DNA of 64,000 bases from Megamerina dolium. Taxonomy: Eukaryota > Arthropoda > Insecta > Diptera > Megamerinidae. A program made the position numbers and the translations under genes. Shown in pieces: positions 36,186 through 49,700 of this stretch. Where the stretch lies: positions 111,489,417 to 111,553,416 of the forward strand of contig OY978525.1 of assembly GCA_963854835.1 (NCBI GenBank), in the 5' to 3' direction. The notes beneath the pieces are model-generated. The model was not told where the DNA came from, searched no databases, and worked only from the letters and a program-made list of their open reading frames with translations. The number at the start of each line of letters is the position of its first letter. Positions within the stretch are counted from its first letter, which is position 1.

Positions 36186-37579
36186 TTGAATGACATATTA
36201 GTACAATGTTGTATATAAAAAACTGTAACAATTTGAAATCAATTCGAATTTAAAATCTATTAAATAAAATATAAATTAACTAATTTAAAAACAATACTAA
36301 TTGCAATATTCTTATAAAAGTTATCACCAACTAAATAATAGCAATTTGAAAACATGATCATTTTCAAATCTTAAGATAATATTGTCAGTCAAAAATAATA
36401 TTTAGTTGATACACCAGATTTCATCAAATTGTTTGTCATAAACTTAAATTGAACGAAAATATGATACATGTTTCAACAAACAATACAATTTCATCCAGCC
36501 AGCAACAAAACATGTTGCTTATGGTATGACATGTTGCGGCAACGTGTGTATCCGTACATATGAATATATATGAATTTGATATCAACAAGAATTGAAAGTG
36601 AAAATGAAATATCAATTTGATGGCAATATTGATTTAAAATTTTAATCAAAATTTTAATTTATCGCAAAAATTTTAACAAAATTAAAAAAAAACGATCAAT
36701 AATTAGCTTACATTTAGAATACCAAATATGAATAAAAATTCTTAAAATTTAGAAACAAATTTTTTTTTGGGCTAACATAAAAATGCAATCATGCATAATT
36801 CTGGTATGTGCTATACTATAAATCGTATAGATATTTAATTACATTTACTTGATTATTTTCAATCAAGAACATATATTTAATGGCCCTTTTTTTTATTGTG
36901 AGTCTTTTGTTTTTTGTTTTTTTCGAAAAGAAAAAACTATAAAACAAAAGCCAACAATAAAATCGACCGTCATCAAAAGGCAAAAAAAAAACTCCCATCG
37001 ATCGATCGATTGTAGGAGCAACAATTTAAGCAATGAATTGGAAACAGAAATTATCAGCAACACCGGTCACCAATCCCGTATTGCATTACCATCATCATCA
37101 TTGTCTCGGTTTTCAGCCGTGACACTGGTTTTTTTTTTTTTTTTGATTATATTTGTATGTTCCTACTCTACTTTTCTTAGTTTTTTTTACCAAACACAAG
37201 CAAGAAAAAAATATATTTTTTCTACTTGTGCATTTTTGTTTGTTTGTTTTTTTGTTCTTTGTGTTTTATGTTTTTGTTTTTTTTTTTTTTTGCTTACCTC
37301 TTCTTGTGGTTAAAAGTCGAAAGCCTGAAATGTTTTAAATCTCTGCCACTTAATCTTAATTACGAGTCAATTTTATTTTGTTTTGTTTTTGTTTTTTGTC
37401 TTTCTACTTATTTTATTTCCATTTTTTTTGTGTGTTGTTGCTTTTATTACTTCACATACAACTTTTATACTTTGGTGTTGTTGTTGTTGTTGTTGTTGTT
37501 TTTTCTTGCTATCGTTGGATTTCAATGAAAAGCAACGAAAGAATGAGAACATTTTCCACTTTATAGACATACTTACACA

Positions 37580-37619
<40 letters not shown>

Positions 37620-37647
37620 AACAAACATAAAACCGCAAACTTCTGAA

Positions 37648-37724
37648 TTAAATATCAGAATAAGAAATAGCACTTGGCATGAGATGTGGCAACTTATCCA
37701 TAGATGACTGTGGACTGAGGAGTG
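37648..37724 (-). CDS. Putative terminal exon e of the unidentified gene
   Basis: The acceptor GTTTCTTTCTTTCAG precedes LLSPQSSMDKLPHLMPSAIS and YSDI with TAA at 37648-37650. The final residues YSDI could serve as a PDZ-type C-terminus (speculative). Confidence 0.5.
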
Positions 37725-40700
37725 CTGAAAGAAAGAAACAACACAAATGAAGGGGATACATACATACATACATACCATAAGCTGCTAGAGAATGATAAAA
37801 ACGGTGGTGTGATAATGGTGGCAATTTCAATGTACCAGAAGGACGTTCGTTCTATAAAAGGCGAAATAAAATAAATGAAGACAATATAGGGCAGAGGATT
37901 GAAGTGAGCCAAGCAGAGGACGTATGCACATACATGTATGATAATAGCAAAGACAGTGAAAGAAAATTTTATATATACATACTACATACATGTATGTACA
38001 TATGAATGTTAGTATGTGTATGTGTGTGTGTGTGTGTGAATAAGTTGTAAAAGTAGTCAAGAAAAGATGCTGTGCGATTAGGTGGGAATAAAATATAAGG
38101 ATTATTTTAAACAAAGTCATGGAGTAAAGGGCATATAATGTGGATGGGATGGGATAAACTGTGCTAGTCGAAATGCTTAAGCAAGTTGGCAAATTATAAG
38201 CACACACACACACATACATATGTACATGTAGTACCAATGTATGTATAAGTTTTCAACTATGAAAACTATATACATACATACTATACACTAATATTATATC
38301 CTGCCATTGTAAGCAATCAGCCAACCAACCGAGTAGTACTTAAAGAAGTATTCATGTATGTACTCGTAACAACAAGCAAAACAGTAGCAATGAAGAACTT
38401 TTAGCAATATAAAATAACCAAAATTAATGAAACGTGCTTGCTTGTATGTACGAGTACTACTATTTAGATATGAGAGTAAAGTTAGAAGAGTATGGAAACA
38501 AGTTGCAACCGCATCAATATCAATTCCTACACAAACAATAACAACAAGAACAAGGAAAACATTAAGGCGATAGCAAACAGTAGCAACAAATAAGCAGATG
38601 CCATAACAGAAGCCAACTATTATACCACAGACACATGAACACACACACACACACACACACACACACCACACACACTGAAACAGACAAAATATAACCACAA
38701 TTGCAATTACAAATATCAGAGTATATACCTAGTCAGGGCCAGAGTCACACAAGAATTGTTATATTTGTACATACACATCCACACATATTAGTGATAGTAG
38801 AATTGTTGCAATTGCAAAATGATATCCGCATTGGGTATGTTAAAGATATTGTGTATGCGCGTTAATTTGTACATGTGTGTGTGCGTGTGTATGTGTGTGT
38901 GTATAAATGTTTGTGTTAATTTCAAAATTTTATAAAAATTTAACAACCAACACTGAAGGCGAAAATTGATTTTCACGGTGTGATAAAAATGTGAACGAGA
39001 ATAAGCGCAACAAAACGATGCAATAGTATGTTGTACGAGTATGATGTAAGTATGTATGTATGTATATGTACGATAGTAGCAACAGCAACAGCTTTAGCAC
39101 TTACTTGCTTGTTAGCTTCTGGCTGTGCTATATAATATGTATAATATGTATGTATATACATAGAGACACACTTGTTGTTATTATTATTATTGCCTGCAAC
39201 TGAGGCGCAAACAAGCATGTACTCGTATGTATGGATGTATGTACCGACTATATATACATTACACGACGAATTGGGGCATGGAGCGCCATGTAACGCGAGT
39301 ACAAAATTATATGGAGACACCATAAGGCGATGACGGCATTACACAGTGTCACAGTTTACATACAAAATGAGGGCAAAAAAAAAAAAAAAAATTGCGAACA
39401 TTATTTGATTTCAATTCAATTTCGTACACATGATTATTTCCATTTAAAATTATATTAATAATTTAAAAGTAATAAATTCTATATACAATGGATGTCCAAA
39501 TAAGGTGGATCGCTCCGTATAAAAACAAAAATTTCGAAATTTCACCCCTACTTTGAAAGATTATGTTGGAACGTTCTTTGGACAAAAAAAAAAATTTTTT
39601 TTCTTAACCCTTTCATAACCGCCAAAATGATTTGCTTGTCATAGTCGGGTAGATATTAACCCACATTGAAAATTTAATTTCATTATTACTCCTTTAGTTT
39701 TATAGTTAGCTGCACACTCCGACCTCCGACTTTGAACGGTATCATACTACCATTTTGTGACAAAGCTCGTTACCTAGGGCTGATTATAGACAGGAAGCTG
39801 CTTTGGAATTTGAATGTTGAGGATAGGGTGAAAAAGGCAGCTATAGGACTCTATTCGTGTAAAATGGCGGTCGGAGTGAAATGGGACTTAAAACCCCAAG
39901 TAGTACACTGGTTATACACGACGGTAGTAAGACCAATTTTGACAAACGGCATTCTAGTATGGTGGCCGGTTCTTAATATAAGCAGCGCGGTTAGGCGTAT
40001 GGAAAGCATTCAGAGGGTAGCAAGCTTTTGCATTAGCGGAGCTCTCAGAACAATTCTCACAGCGGCAATGAATGTTATGCTGCATCTTCTGCCGATTGAA
40101 CTGTACGGACAGCAACTAACAGTAAAACCAGCCTTGAGGCTAAGAGAACTATCTCTTCTCAGCCACTAACTCAGGGTGGCACTCTGCTATCCTAGAAAAG
40201 TTTCCATTTATCCCCAGGACCATTGACTTTTGTAGTTCCGTGGAATTGCAGGTAGAAAAGCCATTCACCACGATCTTCCCATCAAGAGAAGACTGGGATG
40301 GCAAATTAGATTGTATCGGTAAGGATCTAAACTACAGAGGCAAATGGAAAGGGGTGTCTACTCCAAGGAGCTAGGCACCTATTCCTTCTGTTTTGTCAGA
40401 CCATTGTAGTGTATTTCAGGCTGAAATCTTAGCCATCAAAGAAGCGCCAAGAAATATGTTCTGACTGAATATCTACTCTGACAGTCAATCTGCTCTGAGA
40501 TCATTGCAATGAGCAAGACATTTATCCAGTGATTGAATGTCATGAACTATTAACTGAGCTTTCGGAATACTTTAACATAACTCTGTCTTGGGTACCCGGC
40601 CATAGCAATATTGAGGGTAACTACAAGCCGGATGAATTGGCAAGGCAAGGTACGACAATGCCACTCCACCAGGACAAGGCGTTGGGTCCAATGCCACTGA

Positions 40701-43700
40701 CAATTTGCAAGTTACTAATAGATAGATTTATCGATGTCGCCTCCACGCGATGGAGACAAACCCCTAACTGTTTAACTAGTAGGCTAACGTGGCCGGAATG
40801 GAGCTTAAGTCAAACTAAGCTACTTTTGAAATGTAATAGGCTGGACACCAGAAGAACAATTGGGGTTCTAACTGGCCATTGCCTTATCGGTAGGCACGCA
40901 AATTGACTAGGGGCACCTTTTTACGACTATCGTATAAGCGGTCAGGAAGAGGTTAAATACGATCGGAATAGACTTTCTTGACAGCATCACGGAAGTTGCA
41001 AATATAAAACTAACAAAGATTATTTGGTTCATTAAATCGAAAGGATGGTTTAGAGAGAATCCAGTGGGATAAGGATAAGCTTCGATGGTATCACAATGGG
41101 CCTTCAAATGGCCTAAGTGCGTCATAGGACAGCCACCCTATCTACCTACCTACCTAGCTGCACACTATAAAGGAACAGTTTATTGTTTTTTTTTATGGCT
41201 TTAATTTTATTATAGAAAAAATGTTTTATTAGGAAGTGGTAGAATCAGGGGGACTGAATAAATTTTTTAGGGGCTCATTCAATTTCAAAGTTATATATTA
41301 AAGAATTATAGCCCTCTCTGATGGCTTTTCAACAAGCTGTCATTTTTTAAAATCGAATAATTAACAACTGCGCTAGGATAAAAAACCCATTTTGGCGGTT
41401 CTAAAAGGGTTAAGAAAAAAACAAAAAATATCATAATGTCTAATATTATGATTTTTTAGTATATTAAATAGAAAATTTTGTTATACCAAATGTTCACTGT
41501 AATTTGTTTCGTTCTTGTGGCAAACTATTTTTTTGACATTCGTTTCTATGTCCATGGAAGATGTCTTAAGCAATCGTTTTGATTTTTCTTTATTATTTAA
41601 CATTTTTACAATTTTTGGGCTATCATGAAACACTGTGCACCTCCAACAATATGCGGTTTGATCAAATGTGGCATATGAATGGAATCGAAATTGAAGTTGG
41701 AGTTGAAGTTGAAATTGCAAACAAATTCAATGCTGATGATGGCGCTAGTATTGTATATACGAGTATGTTTTAATACATACGACTGTAAGTTCATTGCGTT
41801 GAATGTCATGCAATTTTTGTGGTTCGCTTTCATTCGTTTGTGCTTGCGGCTGGTTGATTTATTGCAAATGGCTTTGGACAGATTTGTTGCAATAATTTAA
41901 TTTCCATTTAATCTATCTCTCTCAATCTCTCTCTGCCTCTCTCTGTCTCACTTTTTGATGATTTAAATTAATTTTTTTTTTCGCTATCGCTGACGCTACT
42001 GTTATAGCTATTATTATTGCTGTTGTTGTAATATTTATTTGTGGTTTTTGACGAAGAATGACATGCAAAAGGCAAATAGTACATAGTACTTAGTAAAGAA
42101 CTGTACTTACTACATATTAGCTCCCATTGGCAAATGTGACTTGCAATTAAAAAACACACATTTACGATGTAGAACCAACAAGAACAAAAATGATTTGACA
42201 ACCCAGCAATCACAATAACAACGAATTACCACTAAAATTATTTAATTATTCAAAGGGTTGCCATACTTAAATAGTAATCATGTACATAAAACAGTTAGTT
42301 ATGTTCATTTGTTTAAGGCAGAGAAGCCATTTTAATTTTTTTGCCCCCATGCCATCCATGATTATTTCAATTGAATCCACTAAAATCCATTGAGAAGGCA
42401 AATTGTGGTTGAATATGATAAGCAAAATGTAGCTATATCGGTTTTATTTTCTATTGATTGGCAAATTTGCACTGTCTTGCCTATCTAAGCTCTATATATC
42501 TAAGACAAAAGTACAGGGTATTTCAACAAGAGGTTCTCTTTTAAGTTTCTCATTATTTTTTCAGGTGTCCACATACAACTGTCAGTCGTTGACATTTCTT
42601 GACAAAGAAGAACGCATTTAAATAGTGAAAATTCACTACATAAACGGTAAAAATATCGTGAACACGATTCATAAAGTTCGTACTGTTTTTGGCCATCATC
42701 AAGCCCCGTCTCGCACAGCTATAATGAAATTAATCAATAAATTCCAACGTCTCGGACAAGTTAGTAATATAAAAACTCCAACTCGTGTTCGTTCGGCTAG
42801 CTTAATTGAAAATATTGTAGCTGTAGCTGAAAGTGTGGCTGAAAACCCAGGTTCTTCCATTTCGAGACGATCACAGGAATTGGGTCTATCCAAAGCCACT
42901 ATGCACTATATTTTGCATAAAGATCTTGGCCTGCATGCTTATAAAGTGAAATTGACACAAGAATTGAAGCTTTTGGACCATGGAAAATGCCGGACCATCA
43001 TTGAATGGGTGCTGGAAATGAATAAAGGAGCTCATGATTTCTCAATCAAAACTATTCTGAGCGATGAGGCTCATTTTCATCTATTTGCCGGACCATCATT
43101 GAATGGGTGCTGGAAATGAATAAAGGAGCTCATGATTTCTCAATCAAAACTATTCTGAGCGATGAGGCTCATTTTCATCTATTTGGGCACGTGAATAAGC
43201 AAAACTGTAGCATTTGGGACTTCGAAAACTCCAGAAAAATAATCGAATAACCCTCTCCATCCACAACGAGTGACAGTTTGGTGCGGTTTTTGAAGTGGCA
43301 GTGTCTTCGGGCCATATTTTTTTGAAAATTATGCTGATGGAAATGTTTTAATGAATGGATTGCGCTACCCAACGAAGTTGATTGGTCATGCTTTGGCCTG
43401 ACATCGATACCATGGACATGGATGACGTTTGGTTTTAGCGGTATGGCGCCACATGCCATACAGATGGTGAATCAATAGCTCTTTTGCATGAAAAATTTCT
43501 TGGACGTGTAATTTCTCGAAATGGAAACTGTTACGTCGGACATTTGGCAAATATTATGTTCTGAGCTTTTGTACTTTGGATTAAAATGATAAAATTATCA
43601 TCTCTGATGTATTGATGTGATATTTTGACATTATTCGCAATAAAAGACACAATTTATTACAATTTTTTATCCTTGACTTAACCTTATTTTCGATTAATTA

Positions 43701-46700
43701 GGAAATTGTATTTTTATTTCTCAAAAAAAATTAAAATTTGCTTTGAGAATGTATAAAAAGTTTTCAACAATTTCAGGTTAATTTCAAATTTCCCTCATAA
43801 ATATTATGCAAAAATCAGTTCACCGACAAATCGGGGGATTTCCAAAAACTTGGCCTCTCTGGTCTATGGTACTGTTTGATTTTAAGAACTTCTCTCTCTC
43901 ACTCTATCTCTCTCGCCATGTTTCTCTCCCTCGAACATACATGCACTCACTTTTTGGCTCTCTGCGAGTATGTATATACAATATTTCCTTGTGTGTGGGT
44001 TTTTATGTCATTTTTTCTGCATTTACTTTTTTATTTGATTTACATATTTTATGTTTTGTTGTTGTTGTTGTTGTTGTTGCTTCGTTTCTTCGTTTGCATT
44101 AATTTAGTTGTTGTTATTGTGGTTAGTGCTTGTTAGTGTAGTCAATTGCTGTTGTAGTCGTCGTCGTCGTTGTTGTTGTTGTTGGTATTATTAGTAATAA
44201 TGGTTGGTGGGTAGATAGGAAGCAAGCAGTTGAACTTGCGACACAATTGCACATTTAATTTATTATATTCATCAATAATTGCTTTTTTTTTTTCTTTGAA
44301 TAATTTATACAAACACACACAAACAGCCACACATCGAAAAATACATATATATGCAATTTTTTTTTAGATTTATTATATTTTATTTGTTATTGATGATTTA
44401 TTATATCATGTATGCGTATGCTTGTGAATTTTATGAGCGTAATTAAATTTAAATAAATCTTTATTATATTCTATTCAATTCATATTACTGTATTTTTAAT
44501 TTATATTGTAGAAGGTTTTATGCAAATTTTTTGCGATTGTGCATAAATTTGATTAAAAGAAGAGAGAAAAATCCTAAAAAAAAAAATTTTTTTTAATGTA
44601 CCTACATGAAATAAATAATTTAATTAATTAGATTCTCGTTTATAGAGTGCGGAATGAAGAAAAAATAATTAATAAAAATACATTAATAAAAAATAAAAAA
44701 TTTTGCAAATACATGCGAAATAGGTCAGTTAATTTTGCGATCAAAGTTAGAGTTATGATTTCACAATTAAATTATGTATTAACAAATAAAAAAATAAAAA
44801 TAAAAAATAAATAAAAATTTTAATTTATTAGTAGGGCATTTACTAGTATTTTTTAGTGTACAGCGGAAGGAAAAATTATAATAAATGAATAAAAAATGCT
44901 TAAGAGCATAAAAGCTCGACCAAATAGCCCTTTGGGGCTTGATGCGAATTGGGTCAATACATTTAGGGTATTTGCAGTAAAATTAGCTTTGATTTAAAAT
45001 TACAAAAAAATTTTATGTATAACTATTAGCAAAATAAGCCACTGTAAAACTGTTCTACATCGGATAATATGACTCTGAAAGCCAAACGTAGTGAATAAAA
45101 CAATTTTCTATACCATTTTATAGTTTGAATGTACTGTCAACTTGTAAAAAGTTGTCAACTTCCGAATGGAACTCTACAAAATTTTCGATTTACATCAACT
45201 AAGTTCCACATAGGCCCTTCTTATGTATCCCAAATGTAGATTTTTTTGTCAAATTTTTGGGTGAAATTTTATTCATGGTTTTCGGGATTTAAAAATAACC
45301 AAAATTGCTGTTTATACTGTAATTGCATTAATTTTCTGGATTTTTCGTTTGTAATCTTGTCATAAATGATGACGTAATAGAGAGATAGGGAAAAGAATGA
45401 ATTAGAAATGAAATGCCGATTTGTAAAGAATTAAATAGACTGAATTATGGCTGGATATTATTTCTTTGAAAATATATTAAGCAATTTCATGTGTGTTTTT
45501 TTTATTTTTTTTATCAAAAACAATACCAATAAAAATATAATTAATAAATAAATATTTAAATTTTATTAGCAATTAGGTTAAAAGTAATATTTGTTGTCAC
45601 CGCTTCATTGTTGTTCTTATCAGTTCCACTTCATTTTGTGGTTATTATATGAATATAATAATGTTCATTAATATAGGCATTTTCTCGCACATAAACATAC
45701 ATTTTATTTATTTATTTATTTAGTTTTTTGTTTTAGCTAAACCTCAATTTTTAATAAATATTTTATATACCATACATATGTGTGAATACTCACATATATG
45801 TACATATGTATGTATAACCACTAAAGGCAATAAATATACATTTACGACTTAATTAACCGCAAATAAACTATTAAATAATAAAAATTGAAAAAAAAAACGA
45901 TTATCATCATCAGCATAATATCGAGGTTCATACATACATATGTATGTATGTAAAGTAGTATATATGGGACGAGAGAGAAGTATAAGAATGAAGAAGAATT
46001 AGAAAAAAAATTATATATATGAATATATATACAAACCTATTTTTAAATATAGTATGCAACTATATATGCGGTATATTTGAATGCAAAGCCATCAAAAGTC
46101 GGACGCCAGCCACACTATTAAATTTATTATGCATATGAGAGAGCGTGTGTCGTGTAAGGTTATTAGAGCTAAATTGCTTAGTTTAAACATTCGCGTGCAC
46201 ACATTTACTAATATGAATGTATATACCACTTCTACTCGTACATAAAATTATGTTTAGCACTTGAGCGCACTTTTAAAATAATTTTTAACACCAAACACTG
46301 TTTTTTTCGTTACCCATATTTAAATATCATATGTTATTTGATATTCGAAAAACCGGTTTCGGCTTATTTTTCTATAGCATTTTAGTGATAATAATATATC
46401 TTAGTATTTTTTAAATTAATTTTTTATTTAATTAACTCACACGCACAAACACACATGAACACACATCCACGTGAGTGCACAAAAAGCAACAACAACAACA
46501 AGAATAATATTTTTTAAATTTGTACTTATTGAATAGATTAAAATATTATATATCAAACGTAAACCAACACGCAAATAACGCATACATATGTACATTACTC
46601 GTATATGGTGGTGATGACCGTCATCAGTACTACGTACATATATTAAATTTTGTACAATATGTTGTTGTCTTGTTGTTTTTTTTTTTTTCTTGTTGTATTA

Positions 46701-49700
46701 TTATTTTCTCAATCAAATTACTACTCTTAATCCGCTCTATCACTCTCTCTCCCGCTGTCGCTGTCGTTTTAACCGCAATCATTATAAAGGGGCCACCTGC
46801 ATAGTTGCAACCTTGTTCCTGTTAGTATGTATTTTTTTTTGTTTTTTGTTTTTTACTATAATTATTATTACTTCTTCCTCTTCTTTCTTCATGTTTCATG
46901 TCTATCACATTATGCGTGCATTCGCCTGTCACAGCTTATTTGGTTTAATGTCATACAAATGTACAAGAGGAGCTTATTTAAAGTAAATGTACCCAGTGAG
47001 TAAAATAACAAGAATGGTAAGAGAGAGGGGTTAAATATATATATATACCAGGTTTACAAGCTTAAATCCGCTGTTTTTCGGTAAAAAACAAAACAAAACA
47101 CATTTTTTCTCATAGAAAGTCAAAAATTATTTTATTCAAAGTATTTGCCCTCACTAGCTATACATTTTTCCCATCTCTCGGCCAATTTGTGTATACCATG
47201 CCAAAAGAATTCCTCATTTTTCGAGGCAAACCATTCGTCAAGCCATTTTCCGACGTCTTCATACGAATCGAAGTGCTGTTCGGCGAGCGAGTGGCCCATC
47301 GACGAAAACAGGTGATAGTCAGAAGGGCTGAACCCCTTCTGGTGAATAAGCGGGATGAGGTAGCACCTCCCAATTGAGTGTGTCCAAGTAGTTTTGGACC
47401 AGTTTTGACGTGTGCGATGGGGCGTTGTCGTGGAGAAAAAATCAGCTTCTCATGTCTTTGTTCATAACCAGGCCTTTTTTCACCCAAAGCACGGCGCAAT
47501 TTCACTAGTTGTTGGTGGTAGCGGTGAGCATTGACAGTTTCACCATGTTTCAACAGCTCGTATTGGATGACACCCTGCTGATCCCACCAAATGCACAGCA
47601 TCGTCTTGCGTCCAAAGCGATTTGGTCTTGGAGAAGAAGTTGCTGGTTGGCCGGGATCGATCCACGATTTTTTTCGTTTAGGATTCTCAAAGTATATCCA
47701 CTTTTCATCGCAAGCCACCACAAGATGCAGGAACGACTTTCTTTTTTGTGTAGCAAGCAAGATTTCGCATGTGTTTTGGCGTCGCTTCATCTGCCTATCG
47801 TTCGATTCATGGGGTAGGTAGGTAGAGGTAGGTAGAATGGCTGCGACCCTGGTCGTTCAACGGCAAATGCCGTTTTGAGCCATAAATCTCGCTAAGACCT
47901 ATTGAGTGTTGAAGGATATGTTACAACCAGCCGGAGTTGTTTATGAATTGAAGGATATGGGAGATTTCTATTTTTTCATGGGGTACCCATTTTCCAAATT
48001 TTTGAACCTTCCCCATTGCTCGTAAACGTATGGAAATGGTTTGTTGAGTAACATCTAACTGTTCGGCAAGCATTTTTTGCGATTGGGTGTCGTCCTCATC
48101 AAAAAGAGCCTGCAAATCATGGTCCTCAACTTTTCTGGATCTATTTTCACGCTTCTTGTCACTCAAGTCAAAATGGCCCTCTTTGAACCGACGAAACCAG
48201 TCTCTGCAAGTGGTTTCCGATAGCGCATTGTCTCCACAAGCATTCGATGCGACTCAGCAGCACATTTCTTCAAATTGAAGCAAAAAAGTAGAGCTTCCCG
48301 CATATGCATATGAGGAAAAATGTATGTTGTTGTATGAAATCACTGATGATGTTTACTAATTGATGTAAACAGATGTCGAATTCATAAAAAAAAAAAGGAT
48401 GCACAGTCGCCCACTATGCCCACTAACGCCATCTATGAGCAAACAATGGATTTAAGCTTGTACACCTGTTATATATTTTTTCCTAGTACTAAAAGAAATA
48501 CTTTTCTTCCCGGTAATACAGAAATCTGTGAGAATATACATATTTTAATCAGTGAATTGGTCATGCAAACCTCATATTTCTACTGGGTATGTTCTGGTGG
48601 ATGTGTGTGTGTGTGTGTTTCTGAGTGTGGTTGCTTATTTTTTAACATAAACGTGTAAGTAAGTACTTTTTAAGTGATATGCATATAATAAACAAACGAT
48701 GACCATGTGTATTATTTCACTCTCCATTTTTTGTTTGCCGTTTTGTTATTGTTCTCATGAAAAGGGTTGCAAAACGTATGCAGCCTCATCCATTTTTTAC
48801 TTCATATCTTCTTTAATACTCGTATACAAAATTATTAGCCTATTATATGTATATGTTTTCATGATTTAAAATCGAGTAATAGTATAAAGCATTACCCTTG
48901 CTAATAATATCAAGAGTTCAAGTGTTTACATCACATAGAGGAAATACATAATTCCAATAGCATGTCGAAAATGTGGTCAATTCCTAATTCAAGTGCAAGT
49001 TTGTAAGTGACAACATTGATAATAATAATAATAATAATAAGAAGAAGAAGAAGAAGAAGACAAAAAACAACTTATTTATTTCACTTCTTCGACAATGGCA
49101 ATTCTTGTATCAGCAAAGCATTTGCAAAGCTTAAACAATTGATATCATCAAATGATATCTGTTGTTAAATAAGCTCTTCATTCTTCTATTATTCACAATC
49201 AACATATTGAATATAGAAAATACTGTCTAATGATTTTATAATTGATAAATAAAAAAAAAAAATATCTACTCATTTAAATACTTAAATGTATAGAAAGAAG
49301 CAAATGAAAAGAACTAAAAAGAAAAATTATCACAATGCTTCCTTCACATATACTCGTACCCAAAAACAATTATCTTTGTCAAAAATTTTGAATAGAAATT
49401 AGCATAAATTATAACTTCATTTATTTCTTAGTTGACTAATGATTACTGTAAAAAGAATTTGATTATTCGACGCAACTCGAATCGACTTAATGAAAGCATT
49501 CGCACATTAATTATATAGTCAAATGGTAGAGAAGAAGAAGTCATTTAATATTTAACGGTAAATTGTAGAAAAATGAAAATGAAAAATTATAACATAATAA
49601 TAATAGAATATTAAGGAAAGCATTATAGTTAGTATCATTATCATTATCATCATAATCATGCAGATAAAGTGTAGCTAGTAGAAGCTATTTGTATTGAGAA

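Noticed and set aside
37299..37329. Possible minus-strand exon before an AAGAG|GTAAGC donor
   Set aside because: Only 31 nt, downstream of the stop codon of the unidentified gene; no independent support, though a non-coding sbb leader exon is conceivable.
41481..41833. Overlapping ORFs around 41.5-41.8 kb
   Set aside because: No splice signals or recognisable motif; composition fits drifting DNA next to the MITE.
46740..46815. CT tract plus TATAAAGGGG as a plus-strand promoter
   Set aside because: No initiator or downstream transcript could be supported.
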